A DNA stretch of 64,000 nucleotides from Irpex lacteus (GCA_001986395.2 MQVO02000003.1:62001-126000); one strand, 5' to 3'; numbered from the stretch's first letter, positions 47,826-60,796 are shown. Translations and numbers: made by a program. The notes: generated by a model from the letters alone, not told the origin.

Positions 47826-49531
47826 ATGTCAACCCCATCCCAAGAAATCGCCATCGACATTGCAGAGTTACAAGCGTTGTAAGATTGCATTTCCTCACAG
47901 GCTCGCAATGTATTGATGACTAATTGTAATTGGTATCCTTCTTTAGTTTGCTTGATACGCGAATTGTAGTAGCTGCAGCAGGTGAAGTCACTCTGTAGTT
48001 GAATGCGGCAGCTGAAGTGCGTGCTGATATACAGTTCCTTTGTCAGCGTTGTACTATTACGAATGGTTTGTCACAATCGAGCAGGAGGTCAGTCATATTT
48101 GGACCCGAAAATGGACGCTCTCTACGTGGATTTTTGCTGTCAACCGATATGCAACATTCTGTCTTGTCCTCCTGCAAATGCTCCCGGCGCCGAACAAGAT
48201 TGTGAGTACCCTTGTTTCACCAAATTGGAACATAATTCCGACGAGGGCTTCCTTACAGAGGTAATCGCCATACATCATTATTCCAATTAGTTTTTGACCT
48301 GTATTGCAGCTGCTCATCGGAAATCCGATTGGAGCAAGTATGCGACATCCTGCAACTTTTGTCCTCATCGTGTCTGTACCGTCCTCCGTATCAGCTTTTT
48401 GACACTTAACTCATTCGTCTTTTAGTATTCTCGGGCGTGCGAGCGTTCGCATTATGCGATCGAAACATCTTCGTGTTTCTGGTCGTCTTCGGTCTCAGTT
48501 CAGTTCCAGTGTTCGCCAACGTGGTCAGTGCGACATATTTATATTTCAGAACAAACGCGTTTTTGTTCTCATAAGCCATCGGATAGGTGTCATTCATCAA
48601 GCAAACCGTTCTATTTGCACAAGCCTTCCCAACCAATATTTGCGAAGGAATCCTTCCTTTTTCTCCTGCCGTACAGACACAGTGCGTCAAACATCATACT
48701 CTGTGGCACATGGTGATGATTGACATTTCATTCAAACAGTTGTGCGCATACTGCTTTGGGTCTAGAGATATCACTAACACTTCTTTTACTAGTATCAATC
48801 GCTACCCAAATAGCGGTCATCATTGCAGACGTGATCGTTCTTGTGATATCATGGAGAAGTGCCCTTGGAACAGTCAGGGAGGCATCCCGCTTGAACATCA
48901 AGACACCTCTAAGTATGGTGCTCCTCCGGGATGGTAAGTCTTTGGAAGACTTGGTTACTTGCAATGAGTTAACCAATCTTAATAGGTACATTCTTCTTCC
49001 TGTACGCGCGTTTTCAGATCTCTCTTGTTCTCCATAAAGCTCACGGAACTGTCCCAGAGCACTGCTGGTCATCAATGTTCTCTTAACTTTATCTACGGCA
49101 GTTGTGAGTCGAAACCGAGCGCAACTGCACCTAAGCTGATGAAATGCCCTAGCCCGCTTTCGCCGTCATTGTTCCTGGGAATACCCTGGCTATACCGTGA
49201 GGATGGTCTCATCGTATCTCTGGTAATGAAACACTGATACGTGTGTCCTAGATTGTCTTCCATCATCGTATCGAGGTTCCTTTTGAACCTAAAGCAAGCT
49301 GTTGAAGGTCCCAACATGACATTAGACCGGTCAACAGTCCGATTTAATTCGGATATATTGATCGGAAACTTGGGCGAGTCCTTGAATTTTGGACCGGAGC
49401 CTGAGGAGGCTGTACCAGGCTTGGCAAGCGACGACTCGGGTTCTTCTTGTGACAGAAGCCAGGATATCGAGTCTCAGGGCACCCAGCTCGAGTGTCAGTC
49501 AACTGAAATCGAAGGTGCTGATGCAGCATGA
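47826..49531 (+). CDS. Multi-pass membrane protein, DUF6533-like, copy 2
   Basis: The start is MSTPSQEIAIDIAELQAF, two introns, then VPLSALYYYEWFVTIEQEVS, HIWTRKWTLSTWIFAVNRYA, the typical DUF6533 opening. Further exons give a helix block VRAFALCDRNIFVFLVVFGL, then VSIATQIAVIIADVIVLVIS, and the tail RLSSIIVSRFLLNLKQAVEG followed by an acidic Ser/Glu/Gln-rich C-terminus ending EIEGADAA. It is a paralogue of the gene at 37629, with the same domain order and the same tail motif. Likely a seven-helix membrane protein; no function is established for the family. Confidence 0.65.
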
Positions 49532-49765
49532 AAGAGGTCTGTACTATCACTTTCTCGCGTGCTTCGTTCTACAAGCTCTCTTGCTTCATGTTGAAACTGT
49601 TCACCATGAATTGTAGCATTATAATTGAACAATCAACTTATTCCAAGAACGTTGTAACGACCTGACCCTGCAAGTGCCGCACTTGAGTAAGTAGTACGTG
49701 CACCCCCTCGCGGTCCAAGATTCCTTGTCAATATTATAATATCGCCTCCCACTCGCTGAGATTAC

Positions 49766-51649
49766 TCAAGGGTTCTCCTTGATCCACGTACTACGTGGCC
49801 ATATATCGTTTTCGTCCTCGAGTAAGAAGTATCTATGGACGCCACACAGTTAGCGAGTGCTTGAAAACATACTAAGATGAAACAGAAATACTCACAGATG
49901 CATCTCGCCGATCTGAATATAGTTGGGCATTTTCTCTCCCTTCTTTCCGGGCGTGATTGCTAGATGCAAGGGAAGGTTAATCCCATACGTACTTACTAAT
50001 ATTTGACGAGTTGAGATCAGCTCACTTTGTCCAATCCAGTTTATCCATGTCGAGTACTGCATAACACCGGCGTGCTACAAGAACGAAATGAGCAGGGATA
50101 TCTGACCATGTTAGAGGGGACACTTACGGCGTGCGCATAGAATCGAACATCGTCCCCCTTGTTTGAGGAAGGTATCTGAGGGGGGTTTCCCTTCCCAGGC
50201 AAGTATGGGGTAGCATACCCCAAGTTGCGCAATGTGTTTGTATTCTTAACATACACTCGAGAATGCTGATCGATGACTATCCAGCGGAGTTCAGCCTGTA
50301 TCATGACGTGGATAGGAACACGACGTACGATGTGCAGCAAATACAAACACATTCTTTGTCAGATCAGAAAATCCATCCTTGTCAGGATCAACGTCCAGCT
50401 ACGGGAAGGGAGTAATTGAACTTCCATTAGAAGCACGCAGACATAAGCACGTACCACCAGATAAAAGCCAGAGTCAGGGCTACCGCTAGAAGGCGTGTTT
50501 GGTCTCGAGACGTAGCCCATCACTCGTTCAGTAAAAGATTTCCTTCTCTCTTGTATGCGCTGATCGTCTTTCTTCTCTGGAGTAACCGCACCAGCCCAAT
50601 ATACACCCGTTGCGAGGTGCTCGGGCTTGAGCTTAGCGCGCAGTGTTTTCCAGTTGATACCAGCGAGCTGGGTTGCCAGGATGAACGTTGACTCTAGGCT
50701 CATAGGCCCAACAGGGTTGGCCTGCTTGAAGGCTGCGCCACTAGTACCCGCAGCATGCGTCACCTTAACGTTGTCGAAAGTAGGATACTGCGTCGGACGG
50801 GATTTGGCGGGAGCGCCAACCCATGGTTTCGTCGAACTTGTGATAGCCTTTTCGTTTGCGAGTAGCAACGACTTGACGTCGTTGGGGAAGAGCGCTGTGG
50901 AAAGGTCACCAGAGGGTAAAGCCTTGAGGATCTCGTCAATGACAAGTCCGTTGCCACCAGTCTGAGCAGCTTTACGGCTCAGAAAGACCTTGTACAGGTT
51001 CAAAGGACGCCAGAAGTCTGCCCAGCGCCATCTGGGGTTGGTTTTGACCTTCACAGGCTCATTTGCCTTAGGGTCAGGCGTGAGTTCCTTGTCACCAAGA
51101 AGAGCGACCATCCCTGGCGTTTAAATCAGTAAATATCCGAGGATTTCGAGATCGGACGCTTACATGGGAAGTCTGTGGCCAGCCTGGCAGAAGTGTTGCT
51201 AATCCATGGCTTCGAGTCGCCGTTACCAAGGTACATGTTATTGACAAACTCAGGTGGGCTGGTGTACTACTGAAACAGGTGAGAAGAGACATTGATACCA
51301 TGCGCGAATAGTAAGACGTACCCCAGTTGAGCTGGAGTCGAATGGAAAGGTAGAATACTTGTCGGAGCTGGACTATGTGTCAAGACCATGAATGGGGCTG
51401 AGTACGAACGAACACTCACGGCACGAACAGGGAGCCGGCAGCCTCATAAGTAGAGTTGAAGCTTTCGCTATCAGTGTCGAAGATGTTTCGCAAGCGTTCT
51501 AGAGCATCGTAGCCGTGGTTCAGTACAGGAACAGTTTACCAAAGTTTACTTGAATGCTCACCGACGGTCAATATTTTTTGTTGAGGATGGGACAGCACTA
51601 CCGAAGTACTGGCCAATCCTACTGCGAGTAGTACCGTATGGTTCTTCAT
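49766..51649 (-). CDS. Secreted protein of unknown function, intact paralogue
   Basis: About ten exons from the ATG at 51649 to the stop at 49766 encode roughly 470 residues. The signal peptide is MKNHTVLLAVGLASTSVVLS. Recognisable blocks are KPWISNTSARLATDFPC, NPRWRWADFWRPLNLYKVFL, VGPMSLESTFILATQLAGIN, MGYVSRPNTPSSGSPDSGFY, LDVDPDKDGFSDLTKNVFVF, DQHSRVYV, DDVRFYAHA and the end MHLYFLLEDENDIWPRSTWI. I do not recognise the family. DVDPDKDG.SD looks like a calcium-binding-type acidic loop, but that is only inference. The broken paralogue (52182-53029 plus 62854-63881) follows the same exon plan, which was used to place the introns. Confidence 0.7.
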
Positions 51650-52181
51650 CTTGAGCTATGGATGTAAGCTAAAGGAGCTGCCGGTAGGTAGCAATATGTC
51701 GAAGAGAGAGAGGTTGGGTACTATATATACCCTTCCTTCATGACACGAAGTATGTCATGGAAGAGGTGGAGGCCCGGTGCACCTGAGCATCCGATGGGCA
51801 TAATGGCGTAAACCCCGAAGGCTTCACTGCTATGAGCTCCATCAAATGTCCGGAAAGGGTGAGTAACTCTGACAGGCGTCATTCTGGGAAGTGAATGAGG
51901 GGCTTATATCTCGGGGGCTTCATAATACCGGAATATAGTAAAAGCTGGAAACAAGACAACGTAAGCGATCTGGACGCATGGGACTCTGAATTCAGGAAGA
52001 TACTTGCTGTCGTACTAACACGTTCATACCCTGTGATGTCGTCACTGCATTCTACTCTGTATGGTAGTGGTTGGGAAGGTGCCTAAGATTACTTTAATTG
52101 GTATAGGACGAGCTCTTCCGCCGAGTCTCGCTACATTACTCAATCAGACGATAGAAAAAGGAGTCTATACAAACCCTTGAT
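51650..52181. other. Intergenic between the two paralogues
   Basis: Promoter of the intact paralogue and 3' flank of the interrupted one. A TATATATA run at about 51722-51729 lies some 75 bases before the start at 51649. No gene is recognised. Confidence 0.5.
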
Positions 52182-53029
52182 CTACACTACATTGTTCAGT
52201 TGTCTCAAATATTCTTCGCGGGGCCAAATACTATCCTCATCCTCCGGTAAATAGTATCTAGAATGCAGATTAGTATAGCCACGCACTGCCACCTTCGAAC
52301 ACTCTTACAGATGCATGTCGCCAATTTGATTGTATCTGGGCATAGCTTCTCCATTTCCCTTATTCGGTATCGCTGTATCTCGCATCTTCAGCTGAGCTTA
52401 CGGATGCGAAGAGACATATCTGTACTGACTTTGGCCCAGCCATTTCATGAACTCGTGAAATGGCAAAACAGCAGCATGCTTCGTCGATGAACGCAGAGAA
52501 TGAGCCAAGGTGGAGAAAGTTGGAGCATGAAACACGTACACCGTGGGCATAGAAGCGAACACCTTGGCCTTTCGTCTTCTCGTCCTTTTTGGGATCAATC
52601 TTCTTAACGATTTTGTCGGAATCGGCGGGGTCATAATCTCCGACATACGCCATCTTATGTAGCTTGCTCTGGTCCTCGAGGAGCATGCGAGAATGTTGGT
52701 CCATGACTGTGCCAAAGAGAGTCAGTGAGAGCTCATACGACACGAGGCGTCACGGTTCGTACGCACCATGGGACGCATATACGAACACGTTCTTATTGTG
52801 GTCGACGTGTCCGTCCACTTTAGGATCGATATCGAGCTATACGGGAACTTAGTGACATCCAAGTCCAACTTTGAAGACACGCTACTCGCCATGATATAAA
52901 ATCCCGCGTCTGGGCTGCCATCTGTAGGCGCACCACGCCTCGAAAGGTAACCCAAAGTCCGAGTATTCTTCTTTCCCCGTCTTTCATATATAAGCCCGTC
53001 AAGAGAGTTATCCGGTATAATTCCGCTAA
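52182..53029 (-). pseudogene. Interrupted secreted-protein gene, 3' part
   Basis: This is the C-terminal part of the second paralogue, cut from its 5' part by the transposon. It begins inside an exon (SGIIPDNSLDGLIYERRGKK), continues with GYLSRRGAPTDGSPDAGFYI, LDIDPKVDGHVDHNKNVFVY, DQHSRMLLEDQSKLHK, GQGVRFYAHG, HAAVLPFHEFMKWLGQ and ends MHLYYLPEDEDSIWPREEYL.... No stop or frameshift is seen outside the insertion. The intron after GFYIM starts with GC (GCGAGT), not GT. Together with 62854-63881 it corresponds one-to-one to the intact gene at 49766. The absence of other decay points to a recent insertion. Confidence 0.85.
53028..53029. repeat. Left target-site duplication (AA) of the large transposon
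   Basis: AA directly before the left terminus TGTCGGAAA. The matching AA is at 62854-62855. Confidence 0.7.
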
Positions 53030-53056
53030 TGTCGGAAATTTTGAAAGCGCCTCCGG
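53030..53056 (+). repeat. Left terminal inverted repeat of the large transposon
   Basis: Starts TGTCGGAAA and ends in GCGCCTCCGG at 53047-53056. It pairs with the right terminus at 62828-62853 with a few mismatches. Confidence 0.75.
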
Positions 53057-53347
53057 ATGTGAGCGCCCCGGCATTGCCTCCTCAGACATCTCCGGTTACA
53101 TCCGGAGGGAAGAGGTGGCAGCGATAAGATATCGGGAGAAATTGATATAGATCCCGATCACTGTACCTGTATCTAGATGCCTGTCGTTCCTATGATCATC
53201 ATCGAGATGCTCTGATTATCAGCGGGAACTCTCCGGATGCCTCGGGGTTACCGTGCGAGACCAACTTAAACCGGTTCATGTTCGACTTTCGCTGCGATAC
53301 CACTCAGCTCCTTTCCCTCTGCACCAACTCCCCCTCAGCTGCATGCA

Positions 53348-56300
53348 ATGGCTTCAGAGGAATATCCCTCTGAGCTTTACGCCTCAAGTTTGACCACGGA
53401 CTGCAACATATGTGGCAAAACGTGCAACAACCGCGGATACCTCAAACACTTCAAGGCCTGCCAGAAGAAGAAGGACCAAGACGATGAATGGGCTGCGTTA
53501 ATGGAGGAACAGCGTGCGTCGGATGCGAGAAAGGCTGAGCGGTCGCGAAGTAAGTTCCCCGTTGTTTCACTCCGAGCATTTTGCATTAACACTTCTGTCT
53601 AGAACGAAGACAACGTGCTGTCGTTAGTCCGTACCCGTCGACGAATGACGGCCCCCTTCGTATTATCTTTCCCTTTGCTGAATAAATATAACCTATAATA
53701 ATGCCACTATGTCGTAGGACGTCAAGAGATCGTTGCGCCGGAAGAGCTGACTCCTTCTCAATCAGCCCTTCCTTCGCTTCAAGGTGAGTTGCTATGAAAT
53801 GCACGTATACCATACATGTTCTAACACATATGTCAGCTGAGTCTCTCAATACTCAGCAGATGGGGTACTCTATCGAAGAGGAGCATCCCCATCTACCCCC
53901 TCCTCCTTCTCCGAGTCCACCTCTGCCAGTCCCCCAAGGGCCCCCAACAGTCCCCCAACGCCCCCCGCCAGTCCCCCAGGCCCCGCCAGGCCCCTCACAT
54001 CCCGCCTCGACTTCAACCCCGCCATCGAATACGTCAGAATCACCGGGACTCGACGATATCCGCGTTGAATATCATCCCAAGTCACCTCACAAGACCGTCA
54101 TATACCCCTTCGACCAATACCGTCAGCAACGCCCAAGTTCCAACTTCGCGGTCACCATGGAGGCGCCGTGGATGCCATTCGAGACGCGTGGGGACTTCGA
54201 ATTTGCGGAAATTATCCACGAAGCTCGCATGAGTCAGACACTGACTGAGCGACTGTTGAAACTCATCAACAACATCCGCTCGGGTGAAGCTGAGTTGACT
54301 TTCTCATCGCAGAAAGACGTGCAGCGCGCATGGGAGCACGCTGCTCAGTTTTACCCCATGGTGTGTACATAATTATTTACTTGTTGTATTACTTAGACCG
54401 GAATGTAATTTGTTTCAGTTCTCGAAATCTACGGTAGCTGCAGAGTATAAGGGCATCAAGGAAGAATTCGACTTCTATCACCGCCCGCTATGGGGGTGGA
54501 TCGAAGGTCAGGTAGGAGATCCAAAACTCGCTCCGCACTTCCACTGGGATGCCCAACGCCAGTATAAATACAATGGCACGAGGTGGGTCAGATACATTGA
54601 CGAGCCATGGACTGCTGATATGTTTTGGGAGGTGCAAGTGAGTAGCATTGACAGTTTAATGTTGATCGGTAATGCTCATTTTTTGATCGATTCAGACGCA
54701 TATTACGGAAACAGATAGCGACGGAAAGCCTCTCGGTCTGATCGTGTGGGCCGATAAATCCAAGCTTTCGACATTTGGCACACAGAAAGGGCATCCGATT
54801 GCCGTGCGACTCTCGAACTTGGATTCAAGTGTGCGGAATAGCATCGGCGTAGGTGGCGGGCGTATCGTTGGTCTCGTTCCAGTGGTACGTTCCCCTCTAT
54901 TTCCACGCCATCCATTATGCATTGAGTCCTTTTTGATAGATAGAAGAAGAGGCTGGCGAGAAAGGAAAGAAGAATTACATCGATTGGAAACACGCGGTGT
55001 ACCACGAGTCCTTCAAAGTGCTTCTGGAACAGGTGGCCATGCACTCACGCACCGGATATCGTCTTAGATGCGGAGATGATAAGTTTCGAACCCTGTACCC
55101 ATTCATTCATATCATCGCCGCTGACTACGAGGAGCAGTAAGTTCTCTTCCACGCGCAGTCTCACAAAGATATTGATCCATTTGCAGGTGCTTCTTTGCTC
55201 TCACTCGCGGTCTACGTGGGTTACGCCCTTGCCCGGTCTGTCTCGTACCGGAAGGTAAACTATCGGACTTGAAATCTAAATACCCTGAACGTCATGAAGG
55301 ACACGCGCAAGAGCTGGTGGAGAAAGTCGAACGGAAGGGCGTGAAAGAGGCTAAACTCAAGATACTTGGCTTGCGTGCAGTCGAGGTCCGTATCAGTTTA
55401 TCGCTGTGGTTATTGCGCTGATACATGTACTCTCACAGAATGCGATGTGGGGGGTGATGCGGACAGACATATATCGAGCGATCTCGTTTGAACGCCTCCA
55501 TGCGTATCTCCTCGGCCTCTTCCTCCACCTCCTGCGGATTCTGATAGCGATTCTGGCCGAAATGAACCGCGAGTCTCAAGTGTTCGTTGATGATTCGTGA
55601 GTCCACCGTTCTCTGAGAAATCCAGGCTAAATTATTACATAGTCTGAACGCTGTTCCTTCGTGGCCAAACCTGACTCGTTTTAAATCTCTCACCGCTACC
55701 GACTTCAACGACGGAGGAAAATGGGCTGATTTATCAAAGGTAATAACAAAACTATATTTCATCGTTGTATTATGGGTTCGCTAACATGTTTCTGCGTCCT
55801 GAAGATAATAATTCAGTGCTGCTACAGCATATTCCCTGCTGGCTCAAGCGGGTACAACCTTCTCAAAGTGCTGCGGAAGTATATCGAGTGTGACGCCTTC
55901 GTCGCGCTTTCAGTGCACACAGAAGACACGCTTGAGGACTACGACGCGACTATTCAACAGTTCGGCTCACGGCTAGAGGTATGTACAGGCTCGTCAACTG
56001 TATATTCTCACATTGAGTTAAACGCACTCTAAAACTGTCGTCAGGAATATACCAAAAACCCCGCCAAAACGAGCAAAGGTGTGCCCATCGATAAAGACTG
56101 GGATGAGATCATTAAAGTGCACTCTCATCTTCATGCGAGCCGCGACATCCGCCTGAAGGGTGTTATGGCAAACATGGACACCAAGGCGTCGGAGAAGCTA
56201 CACGGTCCACTTCGCAAAGCTTACCAGATGCAAACGAACTTCAAGAATGTAGAAGCCCAGGTTTGCTCACACCGCAGCTATCATCTAGGCCTTAATACTA

Positions 56301-57192
56301 ACCTATATCATCTTAATTGTAGCTTGCTCGTCTAGACGACTTTTCGATGGTCCTCTGCGATATACGAGGGAACATTAATGCTCGCGATGAGTACCTCAAG
56401 TCGCAGACGGCAGCGGAAAAGGAAATGAAGAAGGGTAAGGACAAAGAAATTGTCCAGTTTAATCACGTATATCTAGGCGCGTCTTGCGAGCCAGTCACTA
56501 TCGCAGCACTTGCCGAGTCTAACGTCATGGACGAGGCATTCCACGACTTCCGAAAGAAGCTCAGGCTGTGCATCCAAGACTTAGTAACCCGAGAAGATGA
56601 CGCCGATCGCCTTGAAACTACTGAGCGAGTCGAGAGAAGGGATGTGGAGGTTCACGCGACGGATCAGGTAAAACGTCCTCCAGCAGAAACACCTCGACTG
56701 ACCATTGTGTTACAGGTTACTCAGTATTGCTTACTTCGCGTCAACTACGAGTCGAATGTCACATGGCGCGAGACACAAGATCTCCTTCGCTGTTCGTCCT
56801 CATTCCATGGTGCACGTCGCCACGACGTTGTCATCTTCAACCACCGGAGTCGCATCATATTTGGGGAGCTGATTTACACGTTCACCTACAAGTTCAAGGG
56901 CGCAACATGTGCATTAGCTCTGATACAGCCTTTCGACTCTGCGGTCCAACTCACCGGTGCCAGGCGAATCATCGACCGCGACCTCGGGCTCTGTCGTCTG
57001 AAGGAGGATCCTCGTATTAACTCTATCATCGTACCGCTGCGGTCTGTCATCCGGGGTGCATTGGTGGTTCGAGATTCAAGCAGGCTGCATGATCGCTTGG
57101 TGGTGGATACACTCGATGAAGATATGTTCCTTCGCTGCATTAATCTGTTTCCTGATCGTGACATGGCTACGCAGATAAGACTGAGAATTTGA
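53348..57192 (+). CDS. Plavaka-type transposase
   Basis: About fourteen exons join in phase to about 1,030 residues with no internal stop. The N-terminus has a zinc-finger-like CNICGKTCNNRGYLKHFKAC, then a proline-rich linker (PPPPSPSPPLPVPQ). The conserved core follows: APWMPFETRGDFEFAEIIHE, LWGWIEGQVGDPKLAPHFHW, WTADMFWEVQ, LIVWADKSKLSTFGTQKGHP, GGGRIVGLVPV, and later LRPCPVCLVPEGKL, MRTDIYRAISFERLHAYLLG, MDTKASEKLHGPLRKAY. These blocks match the large Plavaka proteins repeated in mushroom genomes. Acidic residues in WADKSKL, FERLHAYLLG and the preceding region are candidates for an RNase H-type active site, by inference. The intact frame suggests an autonomous copy. Confidence 0.85.
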
Positions 57193-58887
57193 CTGCTCCC
57201 TAGCATGATTATCACGCACTCATTCTCGTGTAATGATTACAGTAACGACGATTGTATTGATGGTCAAACAAGGTTCAATCACACAGTACTTCAAGCCTGG
57301 ATACTTCGGCTAGTGGCTATGCCCTGTTCGACGTCCCCTTGGTTTCGCTACCCGCTCGCAACGTCCAACTACCCGATCGCAACGTCCAACTGCCTGCTCG
57401 CAATGTCCAACTACCTGTTCGCAACGTCCAACTACCAACTACCAACTAGTGTCTCTTCCCACTTGACCTTCGCTCGTCTCAGCCGCTCCGAATATCTGTC
57501 GCTCCATAACCTAGTTCTTAACGCAATGATCTCAGGTTCGTACACAGGTTATGCTTCCTTGCGAAGGTTCCCAATATACTCAGTGAGTACTACTCCAAGA
57601 CTTTCAACGTCGATGCTGAAATTCTGATCTGAACACACTCTCCAGACCTGTGCAAGCTTTCTGGCAGCACTATGCGCCTCACTTCATCGAGTTCCACCTC
57701 AGGATACTCTCACCCTCTAGCACGAATATTCACGAGCTCGCCGGCTGCTCTTGTTGAAGGTAAGGTTCGCCGCGTTCACTTTACAGAGCACTGATCAAAT
57801 ACGCAAATGTAGAATGCATTGCAGATGCGGACGCAGAACAAGTAAGGAATAAACAGTGAGTGGTATTTGAGATCTGAATGGGAACGTTGCTGATCAAATC
57901 TAATGACCTTGAACTGTATCGCCCTCGAACTTGCTGCAGCTTTCTCCTACATGCTTGTACTCTCAACATCCGCAGGTACCGACATTACCATTTTAATATT
58001 GGGTGCGTGCTTGTATGTATGATCATGTGGCCACAAATGCGTCTAGCGATTTTAGGTAGTTATGGCTGGAGCGTGCATACACTAATCTGCCACCGCCTCT
58101 CTTCTCCATAGGGAGGTCAAGATAAAACGTTTACGCGTGTCCCATGCATCTGCTTCCTATTCGCATTCACTGTACGTATCACTATCTCGAATAATTCATT
58201 ATACTTCTACGCCGATGCTGAAATTCTGATCTACAGACTGGTGCCGCCGCACATTGCCCTAAAGATCATACCATGATCGGTAATTCTTCTTCTCTATCGC
58301 TACATCACCACCCCACTTACACATATAACTCTTCTAGTCATCGATAACATGTACACGTTGACTTGACGATTGGTTAACGGAAAGGTGCGTGGAGTATACG
58401 ATTGTATTTGCTTCTCTTCTCATATTTAGTTATGCCACAGTCTGCATGGCAGAAGGTCAACTGCCATGACATGCGCAGGGGTATTAATAAGTACCGTAGG
58501 TTCTTTTACTAATGAACTTCATACTCCAGCAATTAGAAGGCTCCAGGAGAGCCGAGAGCTCGCAATTTTTCCACGAACAGAGTCCTGTTTCTGTGAGTTC
58601 CCTGACAACATGCCGTGTTTGTCAACTTAGGGTATCTGATTAGGGATCACAAGACTGCCCGCCATTCTGGAAGACACTTCATTAGTATGAGAAAAAAGTT
58701 TTTTGGGGGGTGTTACCTGATCAGCTGTCTGTTCTAGGTCGTTCACGCATTCCGCAGAAGCAGTTCAAGTTCACTGATTCGATGATCTTACCCACGTAAA
58801 CACAGGTAAACGGTAAATCCCTTGGGATTTATACGAGTGTAAGGTGAGTCAGAACCGTCAGCTGTGGACCCCCATCGCTCTTTCATA
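57193..58887. other. Non-coding part of the transposon between its two genes
   Basis: It contains the 21-base minisatellite (57348-57431). The remaining open frames are short and unconvincing. Confidence 0.5.
57348..57431 (+). repeat. 21-base minisatellite, four copies
   Basis: Units start at 57348, 57369, 57390 and 57411 with consensus CTACCCGCTCGCAACGTCCA plus A. Copies 2 to 4 differ by one to three bases. A shorter CTACCAA run follows. Confidence 0.9.
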
Positions 58888-60796
58888 ATGGCTGATGATA
58901 TAGAATACTTCGATCTCAACGTAGAGGTCGACGACGACTCCAACGACGGTGGCAGCGATAACTCAGGCTCCGTCGATGAAGAGGAACAGCTTTCTCGAGA
59001 GTTCCTCAGTCTAGGGCTCAAGGACGACCTACCCCACCCAATTGTCCTTCAATACGAGCGAGCAACGATCCACGATTTTGAGAGGGTAAGCAATACTTTA
59101 TTATATCTATGTACTGAGGCACCACTCATTACAACTGCGACAGGCATGTCACAATCTTCAAGTTCAAAACAGCGAATTACGCGTGACTGTGAAGAAGCTC
59201 AAAATTGCTAACGCGAAGTTAACTGCAGAACTCAAGGCTGCCGCCTCCGAAGATAAAGTGGAACAAATTCCGCCCGCCTTTCTACCGTACAAAGACCATA
59301 TTCATGCGGCTGCGCGCAAAGCCGCTATTCAAGTCAATCTCTTTATTCAAGAACGGTATTTCCTCCCTCTCGCCTCGCCTAGCATCAACTGGAGGGACCC
59401 CAAGGTACGGTATGCTAGCCGTGGTTCAGAGGAAAAGGCGGCAGCGGCCGAGCTCCGCGTATTCATGAAGAACCAGCCTGCCTCCATCGACCTCTCATCT
59501 CTCATCGGACGAGAGAAGTGGTTCGGATCTGTGGTACGTCTTTTCAGCTCCTTAACACTCTTATATGCTTACATACACATCTTCAGGTTAAAAGTGTCGC
59601 CCAGGACCAGAAGTCCAGGCTCGTCAGTAACTCCTTGCCCGCACTGCCATTTGTTGTTACCTCGCTGGCTGGCAAGCCAGACGTGGTCGGCTCGGCAGCT
59701 GCTCGGCGCAAGGATCCAATTCTAAGGAAGCTTCGTGGGAGGAGCACCGACCACGCCCCACTCGCTTACTACCCTGAAGGCACCGATTTGAGCATCCCAG
59801 GCTCGGAAAAGCTTTTGTTTTATCTTCCTGCGATAGGCTACGTATGCAACGACTGTTATTCCACCATTGATCACTAATTTCTCACTCTTGTCTAGTACCT
59901 TCGTGCCGCGCTGTTCGGGAAAACAGCTCTTACCAGCACGAAGATTGATACTCGGAGTAACGGGTCCAAGTGGGGCATCGACAAGGAAGGACTCACGCCG
60001 GCTAGCCTAGCAGCCATATTCACCATTGTAAGTCATGTCGTATCACGCATTTGATGTTTAATAACACTGTACATTTATGTAGTACCGTTATCATGTGTCC
60101 GGAGAGGCGGAATTTGACCAAAAGGAAAGCGGTTCTAGTCAGGCGGGCGATGATCCCGATAACGATAAGGTCGATTGGAGGGCTGAATACGCTCGGCTTA
60201 ATCGCCTCTTCGATGAGAGGTGGAAGCTTCCCGGGACTGAGCAAATAACTGGCGCAATCTCAGCTGTCGCCTTCCGCGGAGTTCATCCGTCACTCGTCTC
60301 GCACACCGCCGCTGATCAGAGCGCCACGTTGGCCATAACGCAGAACAACTTGCGCGCTGTAGCTAACTTCGGCGACGTCATTCCTGCCGATATTCGTAAG
60401 TGCCAGGTCTTAATATTAGTTGAATGACTGATAACATGTTGATTAGTGCAGCTGCCCTCGAGACCGTCGTCTTCCCCGTCCCCGTCTCCATCCGCAACGG
60501 TCGCTGCCGCCTCCCCCACCGTGCCCTCTAGTGCAGGGCCCTCTCGCATCACAACATCCTCTTCTGCCACAGCTGCTGAGCCCGAGCCGTTACCGCCTTC
60601 TCGCCCTGAACCCTTGCCCACGAATGAAGACCAGCCTCCTCAGGTAGAGGAGCAACCTCTTCCTGCACGTAAAACGACCCGAGCCCCACGGAAAGCCACT
60701 CAGAAGGACAAGGGTAAGGAAAAGGACGTTGGCGGCGAGGGTGGAGATAACTCTCGTCAAGTGTCTACTCGCCGTACTTCTGCTCGCAAAACATAA
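58888..60796 (+). CDS. Second transposon protein, unknown function
   Basis: About six exons give roughly 545 residues, starting MADDIEYFDLNVEVDDDSND. Order: an acidic N-terminus; a coiled-coil-like stretch (NLQVQNSELRVTVKKLKIAN then AKLTAELKAAA); a globular domain (AFLPYKDHIHAAARKAAIQV, REKWFGSVVKSVAQDQKSRL, LLFYLPAIGYYLRAALFGKT, KWGIDKEGLTPASLAAIF); and a Ser/Pro-rich tail that ends in a basic segment (KTTRAPRKATQKDKGKEK). The KDHIHAAARKAA and SVAQDQKSR blocks resemble uncharacterised mushroom proteins found with transposons, but I cannot name the family. The basic tail may bind DNA. Same strand as the transposase and within the element, so probably a helper or regulator of transposition. 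Confidence 0.65.

Noticed and set aside
57205..57627. 140-codon plus-strand frame
   Set aside because: It owes much of its length to the in-frame 21-base minisatellite and has no supported start or splice context.
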